This document shows, piece by piece, positions 34,762 to 43,709 of a DNA stretch of 64,000 bases (positions are counted from its first letter, which is position 1; each line of letters starts with the position of its first letter). The position numbers and the translations under genes are program-made. A model generated the notes under the pieces. That model was not told where the DNA came from. It ran no database searches and saw only the letters and a list, made by a program, of their open reading frames with translations. The DNA is from Mariniblastus sp. (GTDB taxonomy: Bacteria > Planctomycetota > Planctomycetia > Pirellulales > Pirellulaceae): contig JAPKBL010000006.1 in NCBI GenBank assembly GCA_028823415.1, forward strand, positions 1 through 64,000. Reading direction: 5' to 3'.

Positions 34762-35832
34762 ATGATGCATAGAAGAAGATTCATTCTGCTGACTTTTATC
34801 GGACTTATTAGTTTTGGTTCGTTGGTCTTTGCGCAACAGGATACGCGGGCAATCCAACTGAAACTCGTGAATGAAACTGTGGTCATTCGTGATTCAATTG
34901 TCCATCTTGAGCAGATTGCAAAAATCGAATGCGATCGGGTGGGCGTTGCCAAGCGGATCGGTTCAATTGACATCGATGAATTCTCTGGAACCGATCCGGA
35001 GTTAGTGATTTCGAAGGATCAGCTTGGGATTCGTTTACGCCTAGCGGGATATCGTCCGAGCGACTTTGAGATTACAGGGCCCAAGTCGATCAAAGTCGTT
35101 CGCGCGAGTTATCGAAGCGAAACGCCGCCTTTGACGCTGAAGTCTTCGCCAGAGAATTTAGCTGTTCCGCGATCTATTGATCCCCGCCCAACCCTTGAAG
35201 CCAAGATTCGACGGAATATTTTAAATGAGTATTCTATTGCGGCGTCCGATCTTCACGTCGTTGTCGATCCAAAATTAAATCTTCCCAAAGACTTGGGGGA
35301 TCTTGAGTCTATCGTGGTTCTGCCGGTGGGTCGTACGGATTTGCCGCTTGGCAATCAGACTTTTTCGGCGACGGTGGACACGCATTCTAAATCCCAGGTG
35401 TCTCTGAAGATACGGGCAAGCGTGTCGGTCTATCGTGAGTTTGCCGTTGCGAATCGCGATATCCAAGCAGGCACAACGTTCACTTCCGAAAACCTAGATT
35501 CGGTACGCAGGCCTGTATCCACACGAAGCACCAGTAATAGTTTCCTGACGTACTCTAACGCGGTTGGGAAGTCGGCAACGAAAGATTTGGAGAAATATTC
35601 GTTGCTCAAACCAGCTAGTGTCAGTCGGATCAAAGTGAGCGACGAAGTGTTGGTAAAGCGTAATTCGCTAATTGAAGTGACCTTTCAACAAGGAATGTTG
35701 ACAGTCGGATTCAAAGATGTGAAGGCTCTTACTGAGGGAGCGTTGGGTGACCGAGTTGAATTCATTCATCCGCGGACCAATAAAAGGGCTACTGCGCGTG
35801 TCTTGAGCGCGCACTCTGCCTCGATCGAATGA
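34762..35832 (+). CDS. flgA: P-ring assembly chaperone FlgA
   Basis: 356 residues, longer than the enterobacterial 219 because of an N-terminal extension. A signal peptide ends LVFAQQ. The C-terminal SAF domain is clear (FAVANRDIQAGTTFTSENLDSVRR; YSNAVGKSATKDLEKYSLLKP; VKRNSLIEVTFQQGMLTVGFKDVKALTEGALGDRVEF). FlgA acts in the periplasm to help FlgI form the P ring. It lies directly before flgH and flgI. Confidence 0.9.
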   Translation: MMHRRRFILLTFIGLISFGSLVFAQQDTRAIQLKLVNETVVIRDSIVHLEQIAKIECDRVGVAKRIGSIDIDEFSGTDPELVISKDQLGIRLRLAGYRPSDFEITGPKSIKVVRASYRSETPPLTLKSSPENLAVPRSIDPRPTLEAKIRRNILNEYSIAASDLHVVVDPKLNLPKDLGDLESIVVLPVGRTDLPLGNQTFSATVDTHSKSQVSLKIRASVSVYREFAVANRDIQAGTTFTSENLDSVRRPVSTRSTSNSFLTYSNAVGKSATKDLEKYSLLKPASVSRIKVSDEVLVKRNSLIEVTFQQGMLTVGFKDVKALTEGALGDRVEFIHPRTNKRATARVLSAHSASIE

Positions 35833-35889
35833 AATTTTGATTAGTTTTACGAGTTATTTTTAGACAGCTATGATTAGGTGAGCCTCTTG

Positions 35890-36552
35890 ATGTTCGAAAA
35901 TTACAACCGAAAAATGATAACCATTTTATCCCTCTCCATATTGGCAATGGTGGTAGGTATCGTTCCGAATTCTGCTGTCGGTCAGACGCCGTCTTTTTTT
36001 GAGCGAAGGGTTCAAGGAAGTGGCAACTTGATCACCGATGTCAAAGCAAGGCAGCCCGGAGATTTGTTGTTCGTTCTTATTAATGAGCAATCGGATATCG
36101 AAAACAAGGATAATCGTCAGCTTCGGAAGACAAATTCAGCGAACACCTCTAACAGTGGTTCCTACGCGATGGGTGGAGGAATTGGGTCAGGCGGTGGAAA
36201 CTTAACCGCTTCATCCGATGCTACGGCGAATCGGGACTTCCAAGGTGATACAAAATTCAAGAGCGAGCGGGAATTTAAGGATCGATTTACAGTTACAGTC
36301 GTGGATCGACTTCAGAATGGAAATTTACTGATTCGTGGGAAACGGAAGGTCTCACTGGAGGGCGATGGTCGTGTATTGATCCTGACGGGGATAGTTCGTG
36401 CGGTCGATGTCAATGCCACCAATGAGATCTCGTCGAAACAGATTGGAGAGTTAGACATTCGCTATGAGACAAGTGTAAATGAGGGTGCTGAGAAGCACTT
36501 TTTCAATCAAGGATGGTTAGGAAGAAAACTGAATCGTTGGTGGCCGTACTAG
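35890..36552 (+). CDS. flgH: L-ring protein FlgH without a lipobox
   Basis: 220 residues from the ATG at 35890, chosen for AGGTGAG 7 bases upstream; a GTG at 35878 adds four residues. The FlgH body is recognised by ARQPGDLLFVLINEQSDIENKDNRQLRK, a glycine-rich SYAMGGGIGSGGG stretch, FKSEREFKDRFTVTVVDRLQNGNLLIRGKRKVSLEGDGRVLILTG and SSKQIGELDIRYE. Enterobacterial FlgH is a lipoprotein (LTGC); here the N-terminal hydrophobic segment ends NSAVGQ with no cysteine. The L ring thus seems not to be anchored by lipid. It implies an outer membrane. Confidence 0.92.
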   Translation: MFENYNRKMITILSLSILAMVVGIVPNSAVGQTPSFFERRVQGSGNLITDVKARQPGDLLFVLINEQSDIENKDNRQLRKTNSANTSNSGSYAMGGGIGSGGGNLTASSDATANRDFQGDTKFKSEREFKDRFTVTVVDRLQNGNLLIRGKRKVSLEGDGRVLILTGIVRAVDVNATNEISSKQIGELDIRYETSVNEGAEKHFFNQGWLGRKLNRWWPY

Positions 36553-36601
36553 GTTTGGAGCTGGAGAAGCGTAAGTTTTTTTGATTGGAATGGAATTCGA
36601 T

Positions 36602-37822
36602 ATGATTCGAGTTGGTACAGTTTTAAGGCAATTTGCTCTGACTTTATTGGTCGGTTGCGGAATGATTTGTTTCGGAGGATCGATCTGTTTCGGTCAGGCG
36701 GCTGCCAACCCGGCTGATCCCGTTCCAATTCCCAATCCACCTCAGAGTCTCAGCAGCGGGGCCGGGGGGTCGTTGGCAAGATCCACAAGCGCACCGATAA
36801 TAAAGCACCGTATCAAAGATATTACTAGGCTTAGCTCCGATCGAACAAATAGACTCTCGGGCTTGGGACTGGTTCTTGGATTGGGTGATGGAGGCAGTAA
36901 ATCCGCGGATACAGCCCAGGCGCTAAGAAATTACTATAAGAATAATGAAATCATCATCGAGGATGTGGCCAAGGGAGGTGCAGCGCTCGTAACTGTCTCA
37001 CTAGACGTTCCCGCAAACTATCGTCCTGGTGAGAAGCTAATTGGCACGGTTGCCGCAAGTGATGAATCTACTTCGCTGTATGGTGGCGTCTTAGTGTCAA
37101 CGATTTTGAGAGTTTATCCCGACGGAGAAGGATACGCCGTTGCATCGGGGCCACTGACTGTTGGCGGCTTTTCTGTTGGCGGCCTGGGGGCGAGTGTCAC
37201 GAAGAACCATCCCACCAAGGCGAAGGTGTCTGTGCAGATTGAGCGAAAGTTACAAAATGAATCGCCCTTTTCAAGTAAAACATTCGATTTGTTACTTTTG
37301 AACAAAGATCGAAGCACAGCGGTTGCCATTGAAGAGGCGATCAACGCTGTTTTTCCGGGAGCTTCCAAGGGGCTTGATAGTGGAGTGGTTCAGGTCTGTT
37401 TTCCAGCAGAATTTGAAAAGAATAAGCTGAAGTTTGTGAGTCAGATTGAACGGTTAAAAGTGTTAACCGATAGTCGAGCTGTGGTGGTTATTAATGAGTC
37501 AACGGGGTCTATCGTAATAGGAAAACACGTCAAACTGTCGACGTTTACGTTCGGTTATGAAGACTTGATCGTGACTGTTAACGAAACACCGATCGTTTCG
37601 CAACCGGGACCTTTCTCTGACGGGAAAACCGAAGTTTTGGAGCGTACAGAAATTACCGCCACCGAATCGGGCGGGGATTACAAATTAATGGCAGAGCAGC
37701 CGACGGTGCAAGACCTTCAGAACTTACTCAATCAGCTGGGGGTGCCGCCACGCGATTTGATTCCTATTTTGGAACAGGCCGCAAGATTGGGCGCTCTGCA
37801 GGCGGAATTGGTACTTGAATAA
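36602..37822 (+). CDS. flgI: P-ring protein FlgI
   Basis: 406 residues from the ATG at 36602; TTG 36581 and ATG 36590 are in frame. The signal peptide ends SICFGQ. FlgI features: IKDITRLSSDRTNRLSGLGLVLGLGDGG, VAKGGAALVTVSLDVPANYRPGEK, TIVAAS-like GTVAASDESTSLYGGVLVSTIL and the VQDLQNLLNQLGVPPRDLIPILEQAARLGALQAELVLE end. It polymerises around the rod at the peptidoglycan layer and needs FlgA. The order flgA-flgH-flgI differs from the enterobacterial flgH-flgI. Confidence 0.95.
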   Translation: MIRVGTVLRQFALTLLVGCGMICFGGSICFGQAAANPADPVPIPNPPQSLSSGAGGSLARSTSAPIIKHRIKDITRLSSDRTNRLSGLGLVLGLGDGGSKSADTAQALRNYYKNNEIIIEDVAKGGAALVTVSLDVPANYRPGEKLIGTVAASDESTSLYGGVLVSTILRVYPDGEGYAVASGPLTVGGFSVGGLGASVTKNHPTKAKVSVQIERKLQNESPFSSKTFDLLLLNKDRSTAVAIEEAINAVFPGASKGLDSGVVQVCFPAEFEKNKLKFVSQIERLKVLTDSRAVVVINESTGSIVIGKHVKLSTFTFGYEDLIVTVNETPIVSQPGPFSDGKTEVLERTEITATESGGDYKLMAEQPTVQDLQNLLNQLGVPPRDLIPILEQAARLGALQAELVLE

Positions 37823-37886
37823 CGTATTGCGATAACGCATCGCTCGCAGTGTTGGTGAAACAAAACCTAGGTCGCGGGATTTTAAA

Positions 37887-38267
37887 ATGAATAACAACAT
37901 CGGTAATTCGCTGGGTGCGGTGAATTTGCAGGCTGGCCAATTGGAGCAACTTGCCGGGCTCGAGCGGGGGTTTAATGCGCGTTTTGATGCTGAAGCAGAA
38001 GCCGCCGCGAGTGAATTTGAATCGGTTTTCCTCTCGCTGATGCTGAAAGAGATGCGGAATACTCTGGACAGTGACGAGGGAGGGCTGTTCGGCGGAGAGG
38101 GAAGCGATACTTTTGGAGGTATGTTCGATATGTTTATGGGACAACATCTCTCAGAGTCGCGGCCTTTAGGAATTGGTGACGCTATCCAGGCGCATATCTC
38201 AAAGTTGTCGTCCATTGAAGCGAGCGCCGCTGCAATCTATCGCCAAAATAATGGTGATAGTGAGTAG
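37887..38267 (+). CDS. flgJ: Rod-binding protein FlgJ (N-terminal domain only)
   Basis: 126 residues. The rod-binding domain is present (SEFESVFLSLMLKEMRNTLDSDEGGLFGGEGSDTFGGMFDMFMGQHLS; GIGDAIQAHI). The muramidase domain of enterobacterial FlgJ is missing, as in many other phyla, so a separate lytic enzyme must open the cell wall for the rod. None is encoded nearby. It lies between flgI and flgN in the flgF operon. Confidence 0.85.
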   Translation: MNNNIGNSLGAVNLQAGQLEQLAGLERGFNARFDAEAEAAASEFESVFLSLMLKEMRNTLDSDEGGLFGGEGSDTFGGMFDMFMGQHLSESRPLGIGDAIQAHISKLSSIEASAAAIYRQNNGDSE

Positions 38268-38375
38268 TTAAAGGATTAAATCAAAAAGACTCCGGCAATG
38301 GCAGTGCTATGTGGTTTTTTTCGATGGTTGAACAAGTGGTAAGACGGTTACGAAAGTCACAATGAAGAGAGACTA

Positions 38376-38984
38376 ATGGAAAATCAACAAAGACAAGACC
38401 GGCTGATTGAGAAGACGCGGCAGGTCATGCAGCATCTCCGCCAGGAATCCGTTTTGCTCGACGCGGTGATTGAATCGAGTTTAGAGGTTCAGTCTATTTT
38501 AAAAGAGCAGCGCAACCGACAGACGGGGGAGATGGTTCCGAAAAACAGCGATGTTGAATCCGAAAATAAATCGGAATTGACGCGCGCTCATTACACCGAC
38601 AACGAAGAGGTTCGCACCCGGTTAAACCGCTTGAATACCGAGATTACAGAGAAGTTTCATCCGGTCCTTGAGGCACGGAAAAAACTGCCGCTCCTTTTAA
38701 ATGAATTGGAAATCCAGTCGGAAGGCCCGATTTCGGTGACTCAAATATCACGCAAGCTAACCGAGCCCATGAAAAGCGAATTGATGACATTGCGGAATGA
38801 GGTGAAATCCAAATACAACGAGTTTTCTGCAATCGCAATGGGGAATCAAACGGTTCTCGTTTATACGCTGAATTACTTTGATCAATTGTTGACCGGCAAT
38901 CGGACAAGTTTAAATTCTTATGATGCCTCGGGGCAGACGCAAACGGTATCTTCGGGTTCCGGATTCCTCAAAACGAGCTGTTAG
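38376..38984 (+). CDS. flgN: FlgN-like chaperone for hook-filament junction proteins
   Basis: 202 residues, mostly helical and charged, longer than the usual 140. The C-terminus has the FlgN-like pattern (YTLNYFDQLLTGNRTSLNSYDASGQTQ) and the N-terminus forms a coiled coil. FlgN binds FlgK and FlgL before export, and the gene lies directly before flgK (9 bases), the usual place. Sequence likeness is modest; the assignment rests on helical composition, the C-terminal motif and position. Confidence 0.72.
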   Translation: MENQQRQDRLIEKTRQVMQHLRQESVLLDAVIESSLEVQSILKEQRNRQTGEMVPKNSDVESENKSELTRAHYTDNEEVRTRLNRLNTEITEKFHPVLEARKKLPLLLNELEIQSEGPISVTQISRKLTEPMKSELMTLRNEVKSKYNEFSAIAMGNQTVLVYTLNYFDQLLTGNRTSLNSYDASGQTQTVSSGSGFLKTSC

Positions 38985-38993
38985 AGTGAAAAC

Positions 38994-40952
38994 ATGAATC
39001 TAAATATTGGACTATCGGCGATTCAGGCTAGTCAGTTTGCGATCAATACCATTTCGCATAATCTGGCTAACGCGAGTACCGAAGGATATCATCGCCAGGA
39101 TGTCTTACTTAACACCCGCCGTTCGACAATCGTCGATGGGAAGGTGGCCGGGTCGGGCGTTAATGTCGGCCAGTTACGGCGCATTCGAAACAATATTACC
39201 GAAACGGCCTATACGAATTCCACTTCTGATTTAAGCCGAATCGATCAGAGCCTGATGTTGGAGTCTCGGATAGAATCGATTCTCACGGTAGGCGATGGCT
39301 CGATCCAGGACGCGCTTAACGGGCTCTTTGATGAAATGTCACGGCTGTCCGCAAATCCCGGGGAGATTTCATTGCGGAATTCCGTTTTGAATCAGGCCGG
39401 AAACTTAGCAAGCCGTATCCGAGAGACGTCTAGTCAGTTCGTCGACATTAAAGACGGTGTCAAGCAACAGATTCAATTGGAGGTCGATACCCTCAACCTG
39501 GAAATTGAGGAATTGGTGGGGTTGCAGAACCAAATCAATGCTTCGATTGAGGGCAGAGCTCCCAATGATCTATTAGACAAACGCGATCAACTTGTGAATC
39601 GAATTGCCGAACGTGTCGACGTACAGCGATTTGAGTTTGTGCAAAATAAGATGGGACTTGGGCTGGCCGGAAGTACGGTAAACATCGGCATGACACCAAT
39701 TCGTTTTGAAACGGTGACGGATGCCGCAGGTGGCATACAGGTTCAGCTTGAGAATGGTGACCGGCCCGTTGAGTTTGCCGGCGGAAGAATTGCGGCACTT
39801 CTGGACGTGCACAATAATATGATCGGGGGCTTTGCAGGTCAGGTTGATACTTTTGCTGCGGAACTTATCTCTCAGATGGATCAGTTGCACGCGGTTGGCA
39901 TTGGGATTGATGGACCATTTAAAACATTGCAAGGCGCTCGACCAGTCAGCGATGTTGATTTGCCGTTAGCCGAGTCGGCAGTTTTTCCCATCGAAGCCGG
40001 GGAACTGTTTGTGACGATTACGTCTCCCTCGGGGGAACGGCGGACGACCGGGATTACCATTGATCCGGCTACCGATTCGTTGCGTGATGTCGCGACCAAG
40101 ATCACGACAATCAGCAATGTCCAGGCGGTCGTCGACAGCAACACAGGTAAAATGTCTGTCATCGCACAGCCTGGTTATCACTTTGATTTTACTGGTCGGA
40201 TGGAGACCACACCCGACTTGGCTGGCGTGACGGGATCCGCGATTCCTGCCGTTGGTGGAAACTATACGGGCGACCAAAATCAAGCTTACACCCTCACCGC
40301 GATTGGAACTGGAGAGATCGGTAAGACGGTTGGGTTAAAAATCCAGGTGGCTGATTCCAACGGTACCGTGATTGATGAGCTTGAGGTCGGAGACGGGTAT
40401 GCAGCCGGGGATCCACTTGATCTTGGTCAGGGGGTATCGTTGCAATTAGGTGTGGGCGATCTGGTGGCAGGTGATAACTTCGACGTTGTCGTGGTAGCCA
40501 ACTCCGACACTAGCGGTTTACTCTCGGCCATCGGTTTGAACAATTTTTTTACAGGACAGGACGCTGGTAGTATCGATCTTGATTCAAGGATTAAGGGGAA
40601 TCCAGATGCGATTGCCACTTCCCAATCGGGAGATTTGGCTGACACCAACAATCTCAAGGGCCTTATCGAAATGCGAAATCAATTCGTAGATGGAAAGGGC
40701 GCAACGTTCGAAAATTACCTCGGGGAACTCAATTCTGAAATTGGCTTCCGCGTACAGGCTTCTATTAGCGTACAAGGCAGTCTCTCCGATTTGCAATTTC
40801 TATACGCAACGGAGCGAGATTCTGTGTCCGGAGTCGATGTTAATGAGGAACTCATTAGCTTGACCCAATATCAAAAAACTTATGAGGCTGCGATTCAAGT
40901 CGTGCGATCCATGGAAGCCATGCTCGACGAATTGTTTCAAATGATCAGGTAA
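38994..40952 (+). CDS. flgK: Hook-filament junction protein FlgK
   Basis: 652 residues, somewhat longer than E. coli (547). The N-terminus has the rod/hook signature with MNLNIGLSAIQASQFAINTISHNLANASTEGYHRQDV, and VAGSGVNVGQLRRI; the C-terminus is SGVDVNEELISLTQYQKTYEAAIQVVRSMEAMLDELF. The extra length lies in the central exposed domain (about 320-520), which varies between species. It caps the hook and connects the filament through FlgL, encoded 5 bases downstream. Confidence 0.95.
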   Translation: MNLNIGLSAIQASQFAINTISHNLANASTEGYHRQDVLLNTRRSTIVDGKVAGSGVNVGQLRRIRNNITETAYTNSTSDLSRIDQSLMLESRIESILTVGDGSIQDALNGLFDEMSRLSANPGEISLRNSVLNQAGNLASRIRETSSQFVDIKDGVKQQIQLEVDTLNLEIEELVGLQNQINASIEGRAPNDLLDKRDQLVNRIAERVDVQRFEFVQNKMGLGLAGSTVNIGMTPIRFETVTDAAGGIQVQLENGDRPVEFAGGRIAALLDVHNNMIGGFAGQVDTFAAELISQMDQLHAVGIGIDGPFKTLQGARPVSDVDLPLAESAVFPIEAGELFVTITSPSGERRTTGITIDPATDSLRDVATKITTISNVQAVVDSNTGKMSVIAQPGYHFDFTGRMETTPDLAGVTGSAIPAVGGNYTGDQNQAYTLTAIGTGEIGKTVGLKIQVADSNGTVIDELEVGDGYAAGDPLDLGQGVSLQLGVGDLVAGDNFDVVVVANSDTSGLLSAIGLNNFFTGQDAGSIDLDSRIKGNPDAIATSQSGDLADTNNLKGLIEMRNQFVDGKGATFENYLGELNSEIGFRVQASISVQGSLSDLQFLYATERDSVSGVDVNEELISLTQYQKTYEAAIQVVRSMEAMLDELFQMIR

Positions 40953-40956
40953 TTTA

Positions 40957-42414
40957 ATGCTCTTTCGAACCACATCGCAAACGAATACGAATCAGGCAAT
41001 TCGATTTGTCGCGAATTTCAATTCAAATATTTCTAAATATCAGCGTCAGATTTCCTCGGGTGTACGCCTCGAAAGGGCGTCTGATGACCCGGTGGCGTTT
41101 CGCCAAATTACTACGTTATCGACTCAGCTTCAGCATTTGCAGTCGGACGTGTTGGCTGTCAACGATACCGAGGCAAAGCTCAACATGAGCGTGCTCAACA
41201 TGCAGCAGTCACACGATATTCTTGTCCAGGCGAAATCGCTTGCGCAGCAGGGAGTTCAGGCAAATACGCCCAGTGCTCGAAATGCAATTGCGATTGAAGT
41301 TGAAAGTTTACTGGAAAACATGAAGGACATTGCAAGTTCTCAACTAGGGGGTTCGTATCTGTATTCAGGCGTTCGCGCAGACCAGCCGCCCTATCAATTT
41401 GGGGACCCTCAAGTGGAGGGAGGGCCTTTGGTTGCTGATTATCAAGGTGCTTCGGAGAGTAGCTATGCCTATATTGGGACAAGGGTATCAATTGAGACAT
41501 TTTATGCTGGCGAGGAAGTTTTCGAAAACGCCGATCGAAGTGAGATGCTTGTCTACGGAGAGACCGGCGCCAAAAATGGGGCGGGAACTGACAGTATGGT
41601 CGGGAGGGCTAATTTAGTAGTTTCGCACACCTTAACCACTTTTGATGGAACATCCGGCGTCTTGCCGGGGGCGAGTTCTGTTGACGGAGATTCAGTGATT
41701 GGGCCCTCAGGCGACAACCAAATAACCGTGGTGGATACCAGTGGAACCGGTGCGTTCGGTACCGTTCAGTTGAACGGCGGTGAGACCCTCTCGTGGTCCA
41801 ACACGGATGTTGACCTGCAGGTGACCGGTCCCAGCGGACGCCACGTTTATCTCGATATGAGTTCTGTTATTCCCGGATTTAGCGGAACCGACGGATTAAC
41901 TGCGGATGGAACGATCAGTGTGGATGGAGGCAATACCAGCCTCGCTATTGATTTTTCTGCGAGTCAGACGATTGTCGATTCATTGAGTGGTGGTCAGGCA
42001 CACATCGATACACAGGAAATCAGTCGTACCGGAACCGATTATCTGGAGTTTCCGGGAACCGCCAATGCTTTTCAAGTGCTTCACGAGTTGGCCCAAGACC
42101 TTCGAAACAGTCGCGATATGAGCAACGCTAATTATGCGAATGCTTTAGATCGCAGAATTGGAGATTTGGGCGAGATTGCAGATCATGTACTGGTGACAAT
42201 GGGGCGTCAGTCTGCATCATTGCAGTCACTAAAAGAACTGGAATATCGAATCGAGGACCTCGAGCTTGAAGTGGAAACGCAGCTAAGTGACGTGAAGTCA
42301 ACCAATATTCCGGAAACTGTTCTGCGTTTGCAAAACGAACAGTCGTTGTTGGAGTTTACTTACTCCGTGACGGCTCAAATTACTTCTACCAGCTTACTGA
42401 ATTTCCTTCGTTAA
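40957..42414 (+). CDS. flgL: Hook-filament junction protein FlgL
   Basis: 485 residues against 317 in E. coli. The flagellin-like N-terminus is clear (NQAIRFVANFNSNISKYQRQISSGVRLERASDDPVAFRQI) and the C-terminal coil ends QNEQSLLEFTYSVTAQITSTSLLNFL. About 200 residues of variable, Gly/Ser/Asp-rich sequence (200-370) make up the enlarged outer domain. It is the last gene of the flgF operon; the next gene is convergent, with an 83-base gap. Confidence 0.93.
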   Translation: MLFRTTSQTNTNQAIRFVANFNSNISKYQRQISSGVRLERASDDPVAFRQITTLSTQLQHLQSDVLAVNDTEAKLNMSVLNMQQSHDILVQAKSLAQQGVQANTPSARNAIAIEVESLLENMKDIASSQLGGSYLYSGVRADQPPYQFGDPQVEGGPLVADYQGASESSYAYIGTRVSIETFYAGEEVFENADRSEMLVYGETGAKNGAGTDSMVGRANLVVSHTLTTFDGTSGVLPGASSVDGDSVIGPSGDNQITVVDTSGTGAFGTVQLNGGETLSWSNTDVDLQVTGPSGRHVYLDMSSVIPGFSGTDGLTADGTISVDGGNTSLAIDFSASQTIVDSLSGGQAHIDTQEISRTGTDYLEFPGTANAFQVLHELAQDLRNSRDMSNANYANALDRRIGDLGEIADHVLVTMGRQSASLQSLKELEYRIEDLELEVETQLSDVKSTNIPETVLRLQNEQSLLEFTYSVTAQITSTSLLNFLR

Positions 42415-42497
42415 TGAATTAAATCAGGAATTTGAGCCCCGGGTGAAATGGTTCTCAGGGTCACTGGCAGTGGAACCAATCGCAATCTTGGTTTTTT

Positions 42498-43409
42498 CTA
42501 AAGCCTGGAAAGTTGGCCGGAACTCTCAACGGACTCGCTTAAGATTTTTGGCCAAGCTTCGCCCAGCCTCGCGATGGAATTCTCAACCCCGAGTGTTTCC
42601 AATAGTCGAAGGCTGGCAAGATTCGTACAGTCGTACTCTTTTTCTAATTCTTGACGCTGATAATAGTTTGCCAAATCGTCAGCGACTGAAATCAAGGCGA
42701 CGAATCGTTTAAATTTTCCCGACGCGGCAGGGTTGTGATGATGACGAGCAACACTGACTAATTCTTCGGGAAGGTGGTTGCGAAGTAGAAACCACTCACC
42801 GACCTCGGCGTGGGAAGTTCCGATAAACTCGATTTCCTCTTTAATGACGTCATGCCGTTCGGTGAAGTCCATTGTATCGAGTAACTTAAACTCCTTCGGT
42901 GCAGCGGTGGCCAATAAGATTCTACCGACATCGTGTAATAAGCCTGCTGTGAATTCTTCTCCTTGAATTCCAAGCTTAAATAATTTGTTTAATTTGGTGC
43001 TAATCACGCCAGTTAAAAAACTATGTCTGGCGAGTATTTCACGGACATGAACTTCTTCCAAGTCCATTTGATTTAGCATGCTGGAATAGCATGAGACGAG
43101 AATCATTTGTTTGGTTTGCCGTGACCCGAGACGGTTGATCGCCATTTTCAGACAGGAAATGGGTTTCACGCCGGGAGCACGGGGGAATAACGGGCTGTTG
43201 GACAGCGACAAAATATCTCTGGTTAACCGAGGATCCTGCGCGATAATGTTTGCAAAAGCCTGGGTGCTGGCATTGGGGTCGTCGGCAATTGCAATCGCCT
43301 TGGCGGCAACATCCGGAAGCATTTTTATTTCCCGGGCGGTTTGTATGAGCTGCTCAGTTAGCTTTCGTTTCGAATCGGTATTCGGGAGGTTAAGGATCGT
43401 GTTATTCAC
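42498..43409 (-). CDS. HDOD-domain signalling protein
   Basis: 303 residues from a GTG start. A single HDOD domain covers about residues 20-225 (KMLPDVAAKAIAIADDP, FANIIAQDPRLTRDILSLSNSPLF, LLHDVGRILLATAAP, HAEVGEWFLLRNHLPEELVSVARHHHNP). The HD pair in LLHDVGR is present, but the complete metal set of an HD-GYP phosphodiesterase is not. The role is usually regulatory. It lies between flgL and an asparagine synthetase gene, on the opposite strand to the flgF operon. A second HDOD protein (with EAL) is at 15206. Confidence 0.85.
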   Translation of the reverse strand: MNNTILNLPNTDSKRKLTEQLIQTAREIKMLPDVAAKAIAIADDPNASTQAFANIIAQDPRLTRDILSLSNSPLFPRAPGVKPISCLKMAINRLGSRQTKQMILVSCYSSMLNQMDLEEVHVREILARHSFLTGVISTKLNKLFKLGIQGEEFTAGLLHDVGRILLATAAPKEFKLLDTMDFTERHDVIKEEIEFIGTSHAEVGEWFLLRNHLPEELVSVARHHHNPAASGKFKRFVALISVADDLANYYQRQELEKEYDCTNLASLRLLETLGVENSIARLGEAWPKILSESVESSGQLSRL

Positions 43410-43709
43410 AATAATTTCCGACTGGATTAGGAAGGCATCGTTGAAAAAAATATCGTTTGATAAAAAACATGCGTATTACGAGATTATAGAACACGCTAAT
43501 GAGCCGGTGACGGTTGCTTTTTAGTTTTTTCGAGTTGCTACCATCGCGCGCGAATTATCTTAGTAAAAGAATCGAAGTAATTTGAATCTGGATGTGATAA
43601 TTGTTTTAGGAAATCCGACAAACGTCCTTGGACGCGGCTCGCGTTGATGCCTGTGCTTATTTTATCGATTATTAGGTTCTCGTGAGGCAGGATTGCGGAA
43701 ACGTGTTAT
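43410..43709. other. Intergenic region upstream of the HDOD gene
   Basis: 300 bases between the asparagine synthetase stop and the HDOD start. An open frame on the plus strand overlaps but has no features. I found no sigma-54 site on either strand and no terminator with a T run. Confidence 0.45.
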
